59,354 nt of DNA from an uncultured Pseudomonadota bacterium (GTDB taxonomy: Bacteria > Myxococcota_A > UBA796 > SXON01). A model generated the notes under the pieces. That model was not told the DNA's origin. It saw nothing but the letters and a program-made list of their open reading frames with translations, and did not search any database. The translations under genes were made by a program, and so were the position numbers. The DNA lies in NCBI GenBank assembly GCA_903885375.1, contig CAISIK010000052.1, positions 1 to 59,354 of the forward strand, read 5' to 3'. Of the stretch, positions 17,041-25,684 are shown piece after piece; the first letter of the stretch is position 1, and each line of letters starts with the position of its first letter.

Positions 17041-17991
17041 ATGTCCGAACCGGCGCCCGCCCCCGCTGCCCGCTCGCCTCGACTCGGGCGGGCCCTCCGC
17101 GTGGTGGGGCTCGTGGTCTTCGGCGCGCTGGTGGCCTCGCGGATCGAGCTGGGCGCGGTCCGGGCGGCGTGGCGGGGCCTCTCGCCCGGGGAGTCGGCGC
17201 TCGTGGCCGCGGTGTTCCTCCTGGCGATGGCGGTGCGCGTGGGGAAGTGGGCGTGGCAACTGCGCAGCCTCGGCTTCGCGTACTCGCCCGTCCGCCTCGC
17301 GCGGAGCTTCCTGCTCGGGGTGCTCATGGGCGCCGTCACCCCCATGCGCACGGGCGAGCTCTACCGCCTTTCGGGCGTGGACTTCGACCCCACCGACCGT
17401 CCGCGCCAGCTCGCGCTCGCCACGGCCTCGCTCGTGCTCGAGAAGGTGTACGAGGTGCTCACGCTCGTGGCGTTCGTGACGGTCGGGCTCATCGCCCCGG
17501 GCTGGCCCCTCGCGGCGGCGCTGGGCGCCGGCACCGCGTTCGGCGCGTGGCTCGGCCTCGGCTCCGCCGCCCCGCCCGAGTGGCTCTCCCGCCTCCTCCC
17601 GGCCCGCCTCCGCGCGCTCACGCTCGACCCGATGCTGCGCGCCCGCGACGGCCTCGGACTGCCCGGCCGCTTCGGTCTCTTCGGCCTCACCGCGCTTTCC
17701 CATGCCCTGAACCTCGTGGGCGCCCTCGGCGTGTACCGCGCCTTCGGTCCGATGCCCGCGTTCTCCTTCTTCACGCGGATGCCGCTCGTCACCCTCACCA
17801 ACGTGCTCCCGATCTCGATCGGCGGCATCGGCGTGCGCGAAGCCGCCGCCATGGAAATCTTCGGCACCTCCGGCTTTCCCGCCTCCTCCGCCGCCCTCGC
17901 CGCCTCCGTGGTCTTCGCGAGCGCGAACCTCCTCCCGGCCATTGCCCTGCCGGCCCTGTGGGCGTGGCCCGAGCGCGCCGGTCGGGGCTGA
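17041..17991 (+). CDS. LPG-synthase-TM / AglD-like integral membrane protein
   Basis: 316 residues, about eight hydrophobic segments. The family marks are RSFLLGVLMGAVTPMRTGELYR (G-x-P-x-R-x-GE motif) and LVTLTNVLPISIGGIGVREAAA near the C-terminus (the paired GGxGxRE motif). This family (UPF0104, PF03706) includes the flippase half of MprF and proteins acting beside glycosyltransferases. With the divergent GT2 gene it likely handles a glycolipid or polyprenyl-linked sugar. Confidence 0.82.
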   Translation: MSEPAPAPAARSPRLGRALRVVGLVVFGALVASRIELGAVRAAWRGLSPGESALVAAVFLLAMAVRVGKWAWQLRSLGFAYSPVRLARSFLLGVLMGAVTPMRTGELYRLSGVDFDPTDRPRQLALATASLVLEKVYEVLTLVAFVTVGLIAPGWPLAAALGAGTAFGAWLGLGSAAPPEWLSRLLPARLRALTLDPMLRARDGLGLPGRFGLFGLTALSHALNLVGALGVYRAFGPMPAFSFFTRMPLVTLTNVLPISIGGIGVREAAAMEIFGTSGFPASSAALAASVVFASANLLPAIALPALWAWPERAGRG

Positions 17992-18200
17992 GGGGGACTG
18001 CTCCGCCGCCGCACCCCCCGGCCACCGCCCCCAGGCCGGTGCAGCCAGACCTCCGCGTGCTGGCGGTGTGCGGCGCGCTACCCGACGCCCCCGACGGTCC
18101 GCCCTCGCCTCGACGTGTGGCCCGGCTGCGGAGCCGCGGGGAGCCCGGCGAGGCAGGCGAATTCGGTGACGGGTGGCTGGTCCGGCCACTTTCCTGTGAC

Positions 18201-18206
18201 TACCCT
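18201..18206 (+). promoter_or_regulatory. Putative -10 box (TACCCT) of nhaA
   Basis: TACCCT (exact TAnnnT) ends 5 nt before the GTG start at 18212. The 220 nt before nhaA hold no other recognisable element. Confidence 0.42.
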
Positions 18207-18211
18207 GCGGC

Positions 18212-19633
18212 GTGACCGTCCCCCCCCCACCCGAGCCGCGCGAGCTGCCGTCGTCGCCGCCCGAAGCGTGGGAGCCGCTCATCCGGCTCGCGCGCCTCGC
18301 CGCGCGTCCGCTGGAGCGGTTCCTCGCCATCCAGGCGGCGAGCGGCATCGTGCTGCTGCTGGCGGCCGCGGTGGCGCTGGTGTGGGCCAACTCGCCGTGG
18401 GCGGCTTCCTACACCGCGCTCTGGCACACGCCCGTGGGCATCCGCGTGGGCGGCTTCGCGTTCGAGCGAACGCTCGAGTGGGTGGTGAACGACGGCCTGA
18501 TGGTCGTGTTCTTCTTCGTGGTCGGCATGGAGATTCGTCGCGAGCTGCACCACGGCGAGCTGTCGGAGTGGCGGCGCGCGGCGCTCCCCGCGGCGGCGGC
18601 GCTGGGCGGCATGCTGGCGCCGGCCGCCCTGTACCTCCTGCTCGCGGGTGGGCACGCCACGCGCGCCGGCTGGGGCGTGCCCATGGCCACCGACATCGCC
18701 TTCGCGCTCGGCGCCTTGGCGCTGCTCGGCAACCGCGTCCCCGCCGCGCTTCGGGTGCTGCTCCTCGCGCTGGCCGTGATCGATGACCTCGGCGCCATCG
18801 TCGTCATCGCGCTGTTCTACTCCGGCGGCGTGGCGCTTCAGGGCCTCGCGGTCGGGGCGGCGGCGTTCGCGACCATCCGCGGCATGCAGCGCTTCGGGGT
18901 GCGCTCCAAGGCGGCGTACGTGGCCCCCGCGCTCCTCGCGTGGGCCGGGATCTACTCCGCCGGCATCCACCCCACGATTGCGGGAGTGGTGGTCGGCCTC
19001 CTCACCCCCGTGCGCGCCTGGCTCGGCACCGACGGCTTTGTAGACGGCGTTCGCCGCGAGCTCGACCACCTCACCGCCGCCGGCTCCGCCGCCGCCGACC
19101 CGCGCCTCCTCGCCCAGGCGCTCGGAAAGATCGAGGTCGCCCGTCGGGAGGCGCTGTCGCCCGCCGAGGGCCTGATCAGCCAGCTCCACCCCTGGGTGGC
19201 GTTCGGCATCATGCCGATCTTCGCCCTCGCCAACGCCGGAGTTTCGCTGGGGGGTTCGGCGCTCGATGCCCACGCCTGGGTGGTGGTGTCGGGCGTCACG
19301 GTCGGCCTCCTGCTGGGCAAGCCGCTGGGCATCCTGCTGGCCTGCTGGGTCACCCTTCGGCTCGGGCTGGGCACCCTCCCGCTCGGGATCACCCTGCGCC
19401 ACCTGCTGGTCCTGGGCGTGGTGGCCGGGATCGGGTTCACGATGGCGCTCTTCGTGGCGCAGCTCGCGTTCGTCGACCCCGCGCTCCTCGCCGGCGCGAA
19501 GCTGGGCATCCTCGCCGCAAGTGCCCTCGCCGCCGTGCTCGGCGTGGTGGTCGGTCGCCTGCTGCTCTCCCCCCAAGCCCCGGCCGTCTCGGTCGTCACC
19601 GCCGATGAGGCCGAGAGCTCCACCGAGCTCTGA
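18212..19633 (+). CDS. nhaA: Na+/H+ antiporter NhaA
   Basis: 473 residues, GTG start. Eleven to twelve membrane helices. The ion-binding Asp pair is in LLLALAVIDDLGAIVV, the third Asp in VPMATDIAFALGALALLG, and the interface motif VVFFFVVGMEIRREL is intact. VVAGIGFTMALFVAQLAF near the C-terminus is also typical. NhaA exchanges one Na+ for two H+ at the inner membrane and controls salt and alkaline pH tolerance. The C-terminal extension of about 30 residues is unremarkable. Followed by miaE 12 nt later on the same strand. Confidence 0.95.
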   Translation: MTVPPPPEPRELPSSPPEAWEPLIRLARLAARPLERFLAIQAASGIVLLLAAAVALVWANSPWAASYTALWHTPVGIRVGGFAFERTLEWVVNDGLMVVFFFVVGMEIRRELHHGELSEWRRAALPAAAALGGMLAPAALYLLLAGGHATRAGWGVPMATDIAFALGALALLGNRVPAALRVLLLALAVIDDLGAIVVIALFYSGGVALQGLAVGAAAFATIRGMQRFGVRSKAAYVAPALLAWAGIYSAGIHPTIAGVVVGLLTPVRAWLGTDGFVDGVRRELDHLTAAGSAAADPRLLAQALGKIEVARREALSPAEGLISQLHPWVAFGIMPIFALANAGVSLGGSALDAHAWVVVSGVTVGLLLGKPLGILLACWVTLRLGLGTLPLGITLRHLLVLGVVAGIGFTMALFVAQLAFVDPALLAGAKLGILAASALAAVLGVVVGRLLLSPQAPAVSVVTADEAESSTEL

Positions 19634-19645
19634 TCGGAGTCGCCC

Positions 19646-20185
19646 GTGCAGCTCGTCCCCACGCCCCGCGTCTGGCTCGATCGTGTGCTCGCCGCGCCCG
19701 ACGAGCTTCTCCACGACGTGGTCCACTGCGAGAAGAAGGCCGCGGGCACCGTGCTCGCGATGATCTTCAAGGACCCCGGTCGGGCCGCGGCCTACAGCCG
19801 CCTCGCGCGCGAGGAGCTCGGCCACTTCGAACAGGCGCTGGCGCTCCTGAACCGCCGCGGCGGCCGGCTCGAGCCCTTGATTCCGGCCCGCTACGCCGGC
19901 GAGCTGGCCCGCGCCGCGAAGGGCGACGTATGCGCCACCCTCGCCGTCGCCGCGATCATCGAGGCGCGCAGCGCCGAGCGTCTCGACCTCCTGCGCACCC
20001 ACGTGGAAGAGCCCGACCTCCGCGCCCTCTACGCCGCGCTCCACCCGCCCGAGGAGCGCCACGTGGCCCTGCTCCTCTCCTTCGCCCACGAGGCCGGCCC
20101 GGCCGACCGTGTGCTGCCCCGGCTGCTCGCCCTTGAGGCCGAGCTGGTCACGCAGGGTGAGGACCTCGTGCGCGTACACGCCTGA
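19646..20185 (+). CDS. miaE: tRNA-(ms2io6A)-hydroxylase MiaE-like
   Basis: 179 residues from a GTG with GGAG 6 nt upstream. The ferritin-like four-helix diiron site is visible: Glu in HCEKKAAG, EExxH in AREELGHFEQ, Glu in AAIIEARSAERL, and ExxH in PEERHVALL. MiaE hydroxylates the isopentenyl group of modified A37 in tRNAs reading UNN codons. Length is at the short end for the family. It probably shares a transcript with nhaA although the functions are unrelated. Confidence 0.88.
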   Translation: MQLVPTPRVWLDRVLAAPDELLHDVVHCEKKAAGTVLAMIFKDPGRAAAYSRLAREELGHFEQALALLNRRGGRLEPLIPARYAGELARAAKGDVCATLAVAAIIEARSAERLDLLRTHVEEPDLRALYAALHPPEERHVALLLSFAHEAGPADRVLPRLLALEAELVTQGEDLVRVHA

Positions 20186-20203
20186 GGTCGCGGACCGGCG
20201 GCG

Positions 20204-21439
20204 CTACCCGAGGAGCCAGAGGATCGACACCGGCTCGCCGAACCACGAGGGCAGGTAGCTGGTGAACCGGGCTGGCGCGCCTCCGAGCCGCTCGGGGTGC
20301 GCGGGCACCCAGCCGGCCGGGTACAGGAGCCCGCTCCGCCCGTCGCCCACCCGCAAGGGCCCCTCCCCGAGCGCGCCAACGAGCACCGGGGTGCGCCAGC
20401 CCGCGGAGAGCACGAGGCCGTCCGGGCTCGCCTCCGAGCCGACCACGTCCCGGCGCTCCTCCCGTACACGGGGGTGGGCCACGAGGGGCTCGCTGGCGCG
20501 GTGGCGGGTAGCGGCGGGGAGCAGGTCGGCGGCCACGTTGCCCGAGGTGAGCCGGCCCATCGGGACGGCGGCCGGCGCGAACGACGCGTAGAGCCGTCGG
20601 GACAGGAGGCCGGCCTCGGCATCGAGGGCCCACCCGCCATCGTGCAGGTCCATGCGGCGCGCGAGCAGGTTCCACCCCTCCGCGCTCTCTCCCGGCTCGT
20701 GACCTGGCGTCCATTCCGAGGCGAGGACCCCGCACGCCCCGCCGGTCGTCGTCACGAAGGAGCCCGCCCCGAAGTTGGCCACCTCGAAGACCGAGGCGCG
20801 GTCGCGCTCCGGGAAGTCCACGACCGCCACCATCCACCGGGACATGCCCAGCTCGTTCGTTTCGAGGCGCCAGCCCGCCACCGACTCGAGGTCGGCATCC
20901 CCATCGAGCTGCACCCGGAAGCCGAGGAGGTCGGCGGGCGGGGCGGCGGCGGGGGCGCTTGGGTCGTCGGCCCACAGCGCCGGCTCGAGCTTCGGGGCGC
21001 GGGCCCACACCACGCGGCCGTTGGCGAGCCCCGCCAACTGTCCGCGATCGGCGCTGCGCGAGGCCGCGATCTGCACGCCGCCACCGAGCTCGAGAACCCC
21101 GGTTGCCCCACCGGCCACAGAGCCCGGCCGCGCCGGGGGCAGGGTCTCCACGCGGCAGGCCCGGAGCGGCGCCTCCATCGGCGAGGCCACCGGCCAGGGC
21201 GGCAGGGAGCTGTCCGCGCTGGGCACGCGCAGGCGCTGGCCGAGCTCGATGTAGTCCGGGTCCCGAATGCCGTTGAGGCGGGCGAGCGCGGGGTAGCCGC
21301 CGGGCACGTCGTACCGGGTGGCGATGGACCAGAGCGTGTCGCCCCACTGCACCTGCACCTCGCGCATCTCCGCCGAGTGCGGCAGGGTGGGAGTGCGATG
21401 CCAGCAGGAGCCGAGCAGGAGGAGGGGCAGCACCATCAT
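20204..21439 (-). CDS. LysM-domain lipoprotein
   Basis: 411 residues from ATG 21439, where a lipoprotein signal MMVLPLLLLGSC begins; the in-frame extension upstream would overlap the divergent gene. A LysM domain spans about residues 25-72 (VQWGDTLWSIATRYDV then LNGIRDPDYIELGQRLRVP), which binds peptidoglycan. The remaining 330 residues are beta-rich and match no family I know; WFGEPVSILWLLG ends the protein. Likely an outer-membrane lipoprotein touching the cell wall. Converges on miaE. Confidence 0.75.
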   Translation of the reverse strand: MMVLPLLLLGSCWHRTPTLPHSAEMREVQVQWGDTLWSIATRYDVPGGYPALARLNGIRDPDYIELGQRLRVPSADSSLPPWPVASPMEAPLRACRVETLPPARPGSVAGGATGVLELGGGVQIAASRSADRGQLAGLANGRVVWARAPKLEPALWADDPSAPAAAPPADLLGFRVQLDGDADLESVAGWRLETNELGMSRWMVAVVDFPERDRASVFEVANFGAGSFVTTTGGACGVLASEWTPGHEPGESAEGWNLLARRMDLHDGGWALDAEAGLLSRRLYASFAPAAVPMGRLTSGNVAADLLPAATRHRASEPLVAHPRVREERRDVVGSEASPDGLVLSAGWRTPVLVGALGEGPLRVGDGRSGLLYPAGWVPAHPERLGGAPARFTSYLPSWFGEPVSILWLLG

Positions 21440-21546
21440 GCGGGTGTTCCGGGGGGACCGTTGCCGACAGCGACGCCCTCCACGGGTTCCGGCGCCTGGC
21501 CCGGCGTGACAAGCCGTTACCGCGACCGCCCACGATAGAAGCGGGC

Positions 21547-23037
21547 ATGCTCGCCCTGCTGCTCGGCTGCACGCCGGCGCCCTCCGACCCCAACGACACC
21601 GCCCCCTCCACCGACTCCGCCCCGCCCGCAACCCCGTCCGGCACGCTCGTGCTCTGCGGCGGCGGCGGGGAGGGCGACGAGGGCGACCCGGCCGCGTGGA
21701 GCGCCGTGGCCTACCACCGCCTCCTCGACGCCGGCGACGTGAGCGGCGACGGCAGGCTGCGCGTGGCGGTCGTCGCCACGGGCGAGGAGACCGGGTGGCT
21801 GCCGGACTACTTCGAGTGGCTCGGTGCCGACGAGGCCTTCAACGTGCGCGTGTCGAGCCGGGCCGAAGCCAACGCCGCCGACCTCGCCACCTCCTTCGCG
21901 GACGTGGACGCCGTCTTCCTCAAGGGCGGCGACCAGGGGGAGTACTACGACGCCTGGAACGGCACGGAGCTGGAGAGCCAGGTGCGCGCCCTCGTGGACG
22001 ACCGCGGCGGGAGCGTCGGGGGCACGAGCGCCGGGGCCATGTCGCTCTCCGAATACGCGCTCGCGGGCGGCAACGACTACGTGAGCGCCGACGTGCTGAC
22101 CGACAGCCGCACCGACTACCTCGGGGATGTCAGCGACGGCGGCTCGGGCGTCCACGCCGACTTCCTCGGGCTGCTCCCCGCCACGCTCGTGGACACCCAC
22201 TTCGTGGTGCGCGGCCGCCTCGGTCGCCTCTCCGGCGCGATGGCGCTGGCCATCGAGGAAGGCGCTCCCGAGGGGCTCCTCGGCATCGGGATCGACGAAC
22301 AGACGTGCGTGACGGTCAGCGACGGGGTGGGCGAGGTGAACGGCGTGGGCAGCGTTTCGTTCTTGCGGCCCGGCGCGGAGCCCGCCGTTCGCAACGCCGG
22401 CGAGCCGCTCGTGTGGCCGGATCTCGCGCTCGACCGGCTCACCGAGGGCTGGACCTGGGACTTCGCCGCGCAGGCGCCCCGCCTCGACGCCCCGCCCGAC
22501 GGCGCCGAGGCCCTGGCCGCCGCCCCCGCCGACGCCGCCCAGCCCGCCGAGGCGTGGTCCGTCGAGGGCCGCAGGCCGGCCGACGCGGAACGGTTCGCGT
22601 GGGTGGTGCAGGGCGCAGACGACGCCGACGGCACCCGCACGGGCACCGGCAGCCCGCTCCTGCTCGATGCCATCGGCCTGCTCGACGCCCACGACTCCGA
22701 CCTCCGCGGCGAGCTCGACGAGTCGGGCTTCCGCGCCCTGTACGCCCACCCGGAAGCCACCGTCTTCTTCGTGGGCGTGGGCGGCACCCTCACCCACGAC
22801 GCCGACAGGCCCGAGCTCGTCCGCATCGGCGGCGATACGGTGGCGCCGATGTCCACGCTCGTGGTCAGCGCGACCTCGGCGAGCTGGCGGTCGCTGTCCC
22901 CGAGCCCCTCCCCGGCCGACGGCGGCAGCGGCACGCTCCACGCGGCGGGCCTCCTCGGGCTTCGCCTCCACATCCTCTACTACGCCGACGACACCGCAGG
23001 CGGCTGGGACATGGTCGGGGACAGCCCCGCGCCCTGA
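21547..23037 (+). CDS. Cyanophycinase-like S51-family lipoprotein
   Basis: 496 residues with a very short lipoprotein signal (MLALLLGC). The S51 fold is in residues about 30-300: VFLKGGDQGEYYDAW, the nucleophile elbow GGTSAGA (Ser about 161) and DTHFVVRGRLGRL (about 216-228), the two diagnostic cyanophycinase motifs. The last 190 residues are an added domain of unknown type. Cyanophycinases release beta-Asp-Arg dipeptides from cyanophycin; an extracellular form would let a predator or scavenger use polymer from other cells. No cyanophycin synthetase is in the window. The 3' end overlaps the convergent GT87-like gene by 58 bp. TAGAAG ends 5 nt before the ATG. Confidence 0.85.
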   Translation: MLALLLGCTPAPSDPNDTAPSTDSAPPATPSGTLVLCGGGGEGDEGDPAAWSAVAYHRLLDAGDVSGDGRLRVAVVATGEETGWLPDYFEWLGADEAFNVRVSSRAEANAADLATSFADVDAVFLKGGDQGEYYDAWNGTELESQVRALVDDRGGSVGGTSAGAMSLSEYALAGGNDYVSADVLTDSRTDYLGDVSDGGSGVHADFLGLLPATLVDTHFVVRGRLGRLSGAMALAIEEGAPEGLLGIGIDEQTCVTVSDGVGEVNGVGSVSFLRPGAEPAVRNAGEPLVWPDLALDRLTEGWTWDFAAQAPRLDAPPDGAEALAAAPADAAQPAEAWSVEGRRPADAERFAWVVQGADDADGTRTGTGSPLLLDAIGLLDAHDSDLRGELDESGFRALYAHPEATVFFVGVGGTLTHDADRPELVRIGGDTVAPMSTLVVSATSASWRSLSPSPSPADGGSGTLHAAGLLGLRLHILYYADDTAGGWDMVGDSPAP

Positions 23038-24245
23038 ACGCCCGACCCGACGCCGGCCGACGGGGCGATCCGCCCCCGCAGGCAGAGCGCGTAGAGCGCG
23101 AGGACCGCCACCGCCCGCACGGCGCCGACCGGCGGCAGCAGGTAGTAGCTTTCGCGAAGCCAGGCCGATGGCACCACAAAGGGCAGGAAGAGGGCGCCGA
23201 AGGCCCACGCCCGCCGGCGCCCGCGCTCGGGAGCCAGCACCCGCCACGCCTGCGCGAGGGCAGGCAGCGCCAGCACGAGGTGGGTGTTCCAGGCCACCGG
23301 CGCCGCGAGGATCATCACGGCGCCGTAGCCGCCGGCGATCCGCAGGCTGCCGAGCTGGCCGCGGCCCTCCCGGCGGGACTCCCAGGCCAGGGCGAGCGTC
23401 ATCCCCACCACCGCGATGCGATGCAGCGCGCCGCCGGTCGGCGACAGGGTCTGCGGCGTGGCGCCCGGGCCGAGAAGGCTGAGGAGGTTGGACAACGAGG
23501 CGTTGTCCGGGTCGTCCAGACGCGGCATGGGCGCGGTGTAGAGCCCGTTGAGCATCGGGGTGAGCGCATCCCGAACGAAGGCCACGTAGAGCGTGGGCGA
23601 AAACACCAACGCGGTGGCCGCGAGGAGCGCCCCGGTCGCGACCGCGAACTCCAAGAGCGCCCGCCCGTCCCGGCGCACGACGAAGCTCGCCAAAACGACC
23701 ACGGGCGCGATCTTGGCCATCGCGCCCACGGCCAGCCACCACCCGCTCGCCTGCATCACGGCCTCGAGGAGCGCGAGCGCCACGGCCACGTTCACGTTCC
23801 CCCAGTACCAGTTGTCCCGCGTGGACGTCACGAGGACCGCGCCCGCGAGCGTGAGCCAACCCGGGAGGCCGGCCCAGCGCGCGAGCCGCCAGGCCAGCGC
23901 CACGGTCACCCCGACGTTCACCGCGAACCACACGAGGCGCGCCACCTCGAAGTCGCCGATCAGGCACACCCACGAGGTCATCAGCACGAAGGGGGGCGGG
24001 TACATGAAGGGGAAGACCACGCGCGCGCGGCCGGTCCACGCCGCGAAGGCGTCGTGCATCTGCGCGGCGTCGTAGGGCGACCCGCCGGCGGCGGCCACCC
24101 GCGGCGCCACGAGGAAGGTGCGGCTGTCATCGCTCGCGAGCATCGCGGACATGCCCACGGACGTGTGGACGACGGCCACGAGGAGGAGGGCCACCGCCAT
24201 CGCCCGGAGGGCCGCCGCGCCGATCGGAGGGAAGGCGGACCGCAT
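22980..24245 (-). CDS. GT87/DUF2029-like polytopic glycosyltransferase
   Basis: 421 residues from ATG 24245 (ATG 24305 is an alternative adding 20 residues). About ten membrane segments. An early loop contains Asp residues (DDSRTFLVAPRVAAAGGSPYDA) where GT-C enzymes keep their catalytic acids, and NVNVAVALALLEAV plus FPFMYPPPFVLM are typical of the DUF2029 group. These enzymes use polyprenyl-phosphate sugars on the outer face of the inner membrane. The last 19 codons are read antisense to the cyanophycinase-like gene. Confidence 0.75.
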   Translation of the reverse strand: MRSAFPPIGAAALRAMAVALLLVAVVHTSVGMSAMLASDDSRTFLVAPRVAAAGGSPYDAAQMHDAFAAWTGRARVVFPFMYPPPFVLMTSWVCLIGDFEVARLVWFAVNVGVTVALAWRLARWAGLPGWLTLAGAVLVTSTRDNWYWGNVNVAVALALLEAVMQASGWWLAVGAMAKIAPVVVLASFVVRRDGRALLEFAVATGALLAATALVFSPTLYVAFVRDALTPMLNGLYTAPMPRLDDPDNASLSNLLSLLGPGATPQTLSPTGGALHRIAVVGMTLALAWESRREGRGQLGSLRIAGGYGAVMILAAPVAWNTHLVLALPALAQAWRVLAPERGRRRAWAFGALFLPFVVPSAWLRESYYLLPPVGAVRAVAVLALYALCLRGRIAPSAGVGSGVQGAGLSPTMSQPPAVSSA

Positions 24246-24364
24246 CAGGACCTCGGCAGCAAGGAGTCGCGCCCCGCCAGCTCGCGCCGGAACATAGCGT
24301 GGCATCCCCGCCGCGGCCCACCCGCGGACGCCCCGGCCCGGCTACGACAGAATCGGGAGCGTCG

Positions 24365-25654
24365 ATGTCGAACTGGCGGAAGTTGCGCGGCGTGAAATCG
24401 CTGGTGCACGACGCGGTGAGCGCCACGGCCACGCTCGTGGGCGAGGGGAACGACTCCGCGGCCCGCACGGGAGTCCGGCTCGCCTCGCTCGTTCCGGGCC
24501 TGGCCGAGCCGGCGGCCCGCGTGGAGAGCATGCGGAAGTTCAGCACGGAGGGCGTGCTGCTGAGCGTGAAGGCGGTGAACCGCCTCGTGCAGGCGGCGAG
24601 CGACCTTGTGCTCGATGTCACGGAGCCCGCTTCGCTCCCGACCCCACCCATCCCGCTGCGCTCCGACGTCCAGGGCACCCGCACCTGGGCCGCCGACACC
24701 CTCATCGGCGCGGTGAACGGGGTGGTGGGCGATCACCTCGCCCGGCGGGGGAACCCCCTCGACATGGGCATGTCGTTGCGGTGGGGAGCGGGCGAGCCGC
24801 CCCGGGTCCGCCCCGCCCGCGTGGCCCTGTTCGTTCACGGCCTCGCCGCCACGGAGTGGTCGTGGGCGCTGGGCAGCGAACGCCTGCTCGGCGAGGCCGG
24901 CGCCACGTTCGGTACGCTGCTCGAACGCGACCTCGGCCACCTGCCGCTCTACGCCCGCTACAACACGGGCCGACACCTCTCCGAGAGTGGCCGGGCGCTC
25001 TGCGCGGCCCTCGAGGAGCTCTGGCGCTCGCTGCAGTCGCTCCCCTCGGCGCCCGGCCAGCCGGCAGACGCCCCCACCGAGCTCGTGCTGGTGGGGCACA
25101 GCGCCGGCGGCCTCGTGTGCCGGAGCGCCACCCTCCACGCGCGCCAGCTCCACTGCACCTGGCTCGGCTCCCTTCGTCGCGTGGTCTGCATCGGCACCCC
25201 CCACCAGGGCGCCGCGCTCGAACGGTTCGGGCAGGCCGTGGCGGAGGCGCTGCACGCCGTCGACCTCCCCGCCACCCGCATCCCCGCAGCGCTGATCCGC
25301 GCGCGCTCCGACGGCATCCGCGACCTCCGCCACGGCGACGTGCGCGAAGAAGGCTGGCGCGGCCGCGGCGAGCACGAACGCGCGCCGGCCGAGGAGGTGA
25401 TGGCCGACGACCTGCTCCCCGGTGTGCGCTACGCCTTCCTCGCCGGCGCCTTCCTCCCCAGGGTGCCGGATGGCCTCGGCGACCTCGTGGGCGACCTCCT
25501 GGTGCAGGTCGGCAGCGCGGAGGGCCCTCGCGACATGCGGGTGCCGGGCGCCCTGACCGCGCGCTTCGAGGGCGTGCACCACAACGAGCTCCAGGTGCAC
25601 CCCGCGGTGTACGACCAGGTCCGCCGCTTCTGCGCCGGCGAGCTCGACGGCTGA
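24365..25654 (+). CDS. Alpha/beta hydrolase (lipase/PGAP1-like)
   Basis: 429 residues; ATG 24365 is preceded by GGAG at 5 nt and TACGAC further up. Oxyanion region LFVHGLAATEWSW, nucleophile elbow VLVGHSAGGLVCRS (Ser about 244), IGTPHQGAAL after beta 6, and the final His in VHHNELQVHP. This is the layout of triacylglycerol-lipase-like and PGAP1-like esterases. The first 150 residues are an extra helical region. No signal peptide, so it may act in the cytoplasm. Substrate unknown. Confidence 0.82.
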   Translation: MSNWRKLRGVKSLVHDAVSATATLVGEGNDSAARTGVRLASLVPGLAEPAARVESMRKFSTEGVLLSVKAVNRLVQAASDLVLDVTEPASLPTPPIPLRSDVQGTRTWAADTLIGAVNGVVGDHLARRGNPLDMGMSLRWGAGEPPRVRPARVALFVHGLAATEWSWALGSERLLGEAGATFGTLLERDLGHLPLYARYNTGRHLSESGRALCAALEELWRSLQSLPSAPGQPADAPTELVLVGHSAGGLVCRSATLHARQLHCTWLGSLRRVVCIGTPHQGAALERFGQAVAEALHAVDLPATRIPAALIRARSDGIRDLRHGDVREEGWRGRGEHERAPAEEVMADDLLPGVRYAFLAGAFLPRVPDGLGDLVGDLLVQVGSAEGPRDMRVPGALTARFEGVHHNELQVHPAVYDQVRRFCAGELDG

Positions 25655-25684
25655 ACCCGGGGAGCGCCCGCCCCGGCGGCGCCG

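Noticed and set aside
17992..18211. 220-nt gap before nhaA as an RNA gene or cation riboswitch
   Set aside because: No recognisable conserved element; only GC-rich sequence with short incidental repeats.
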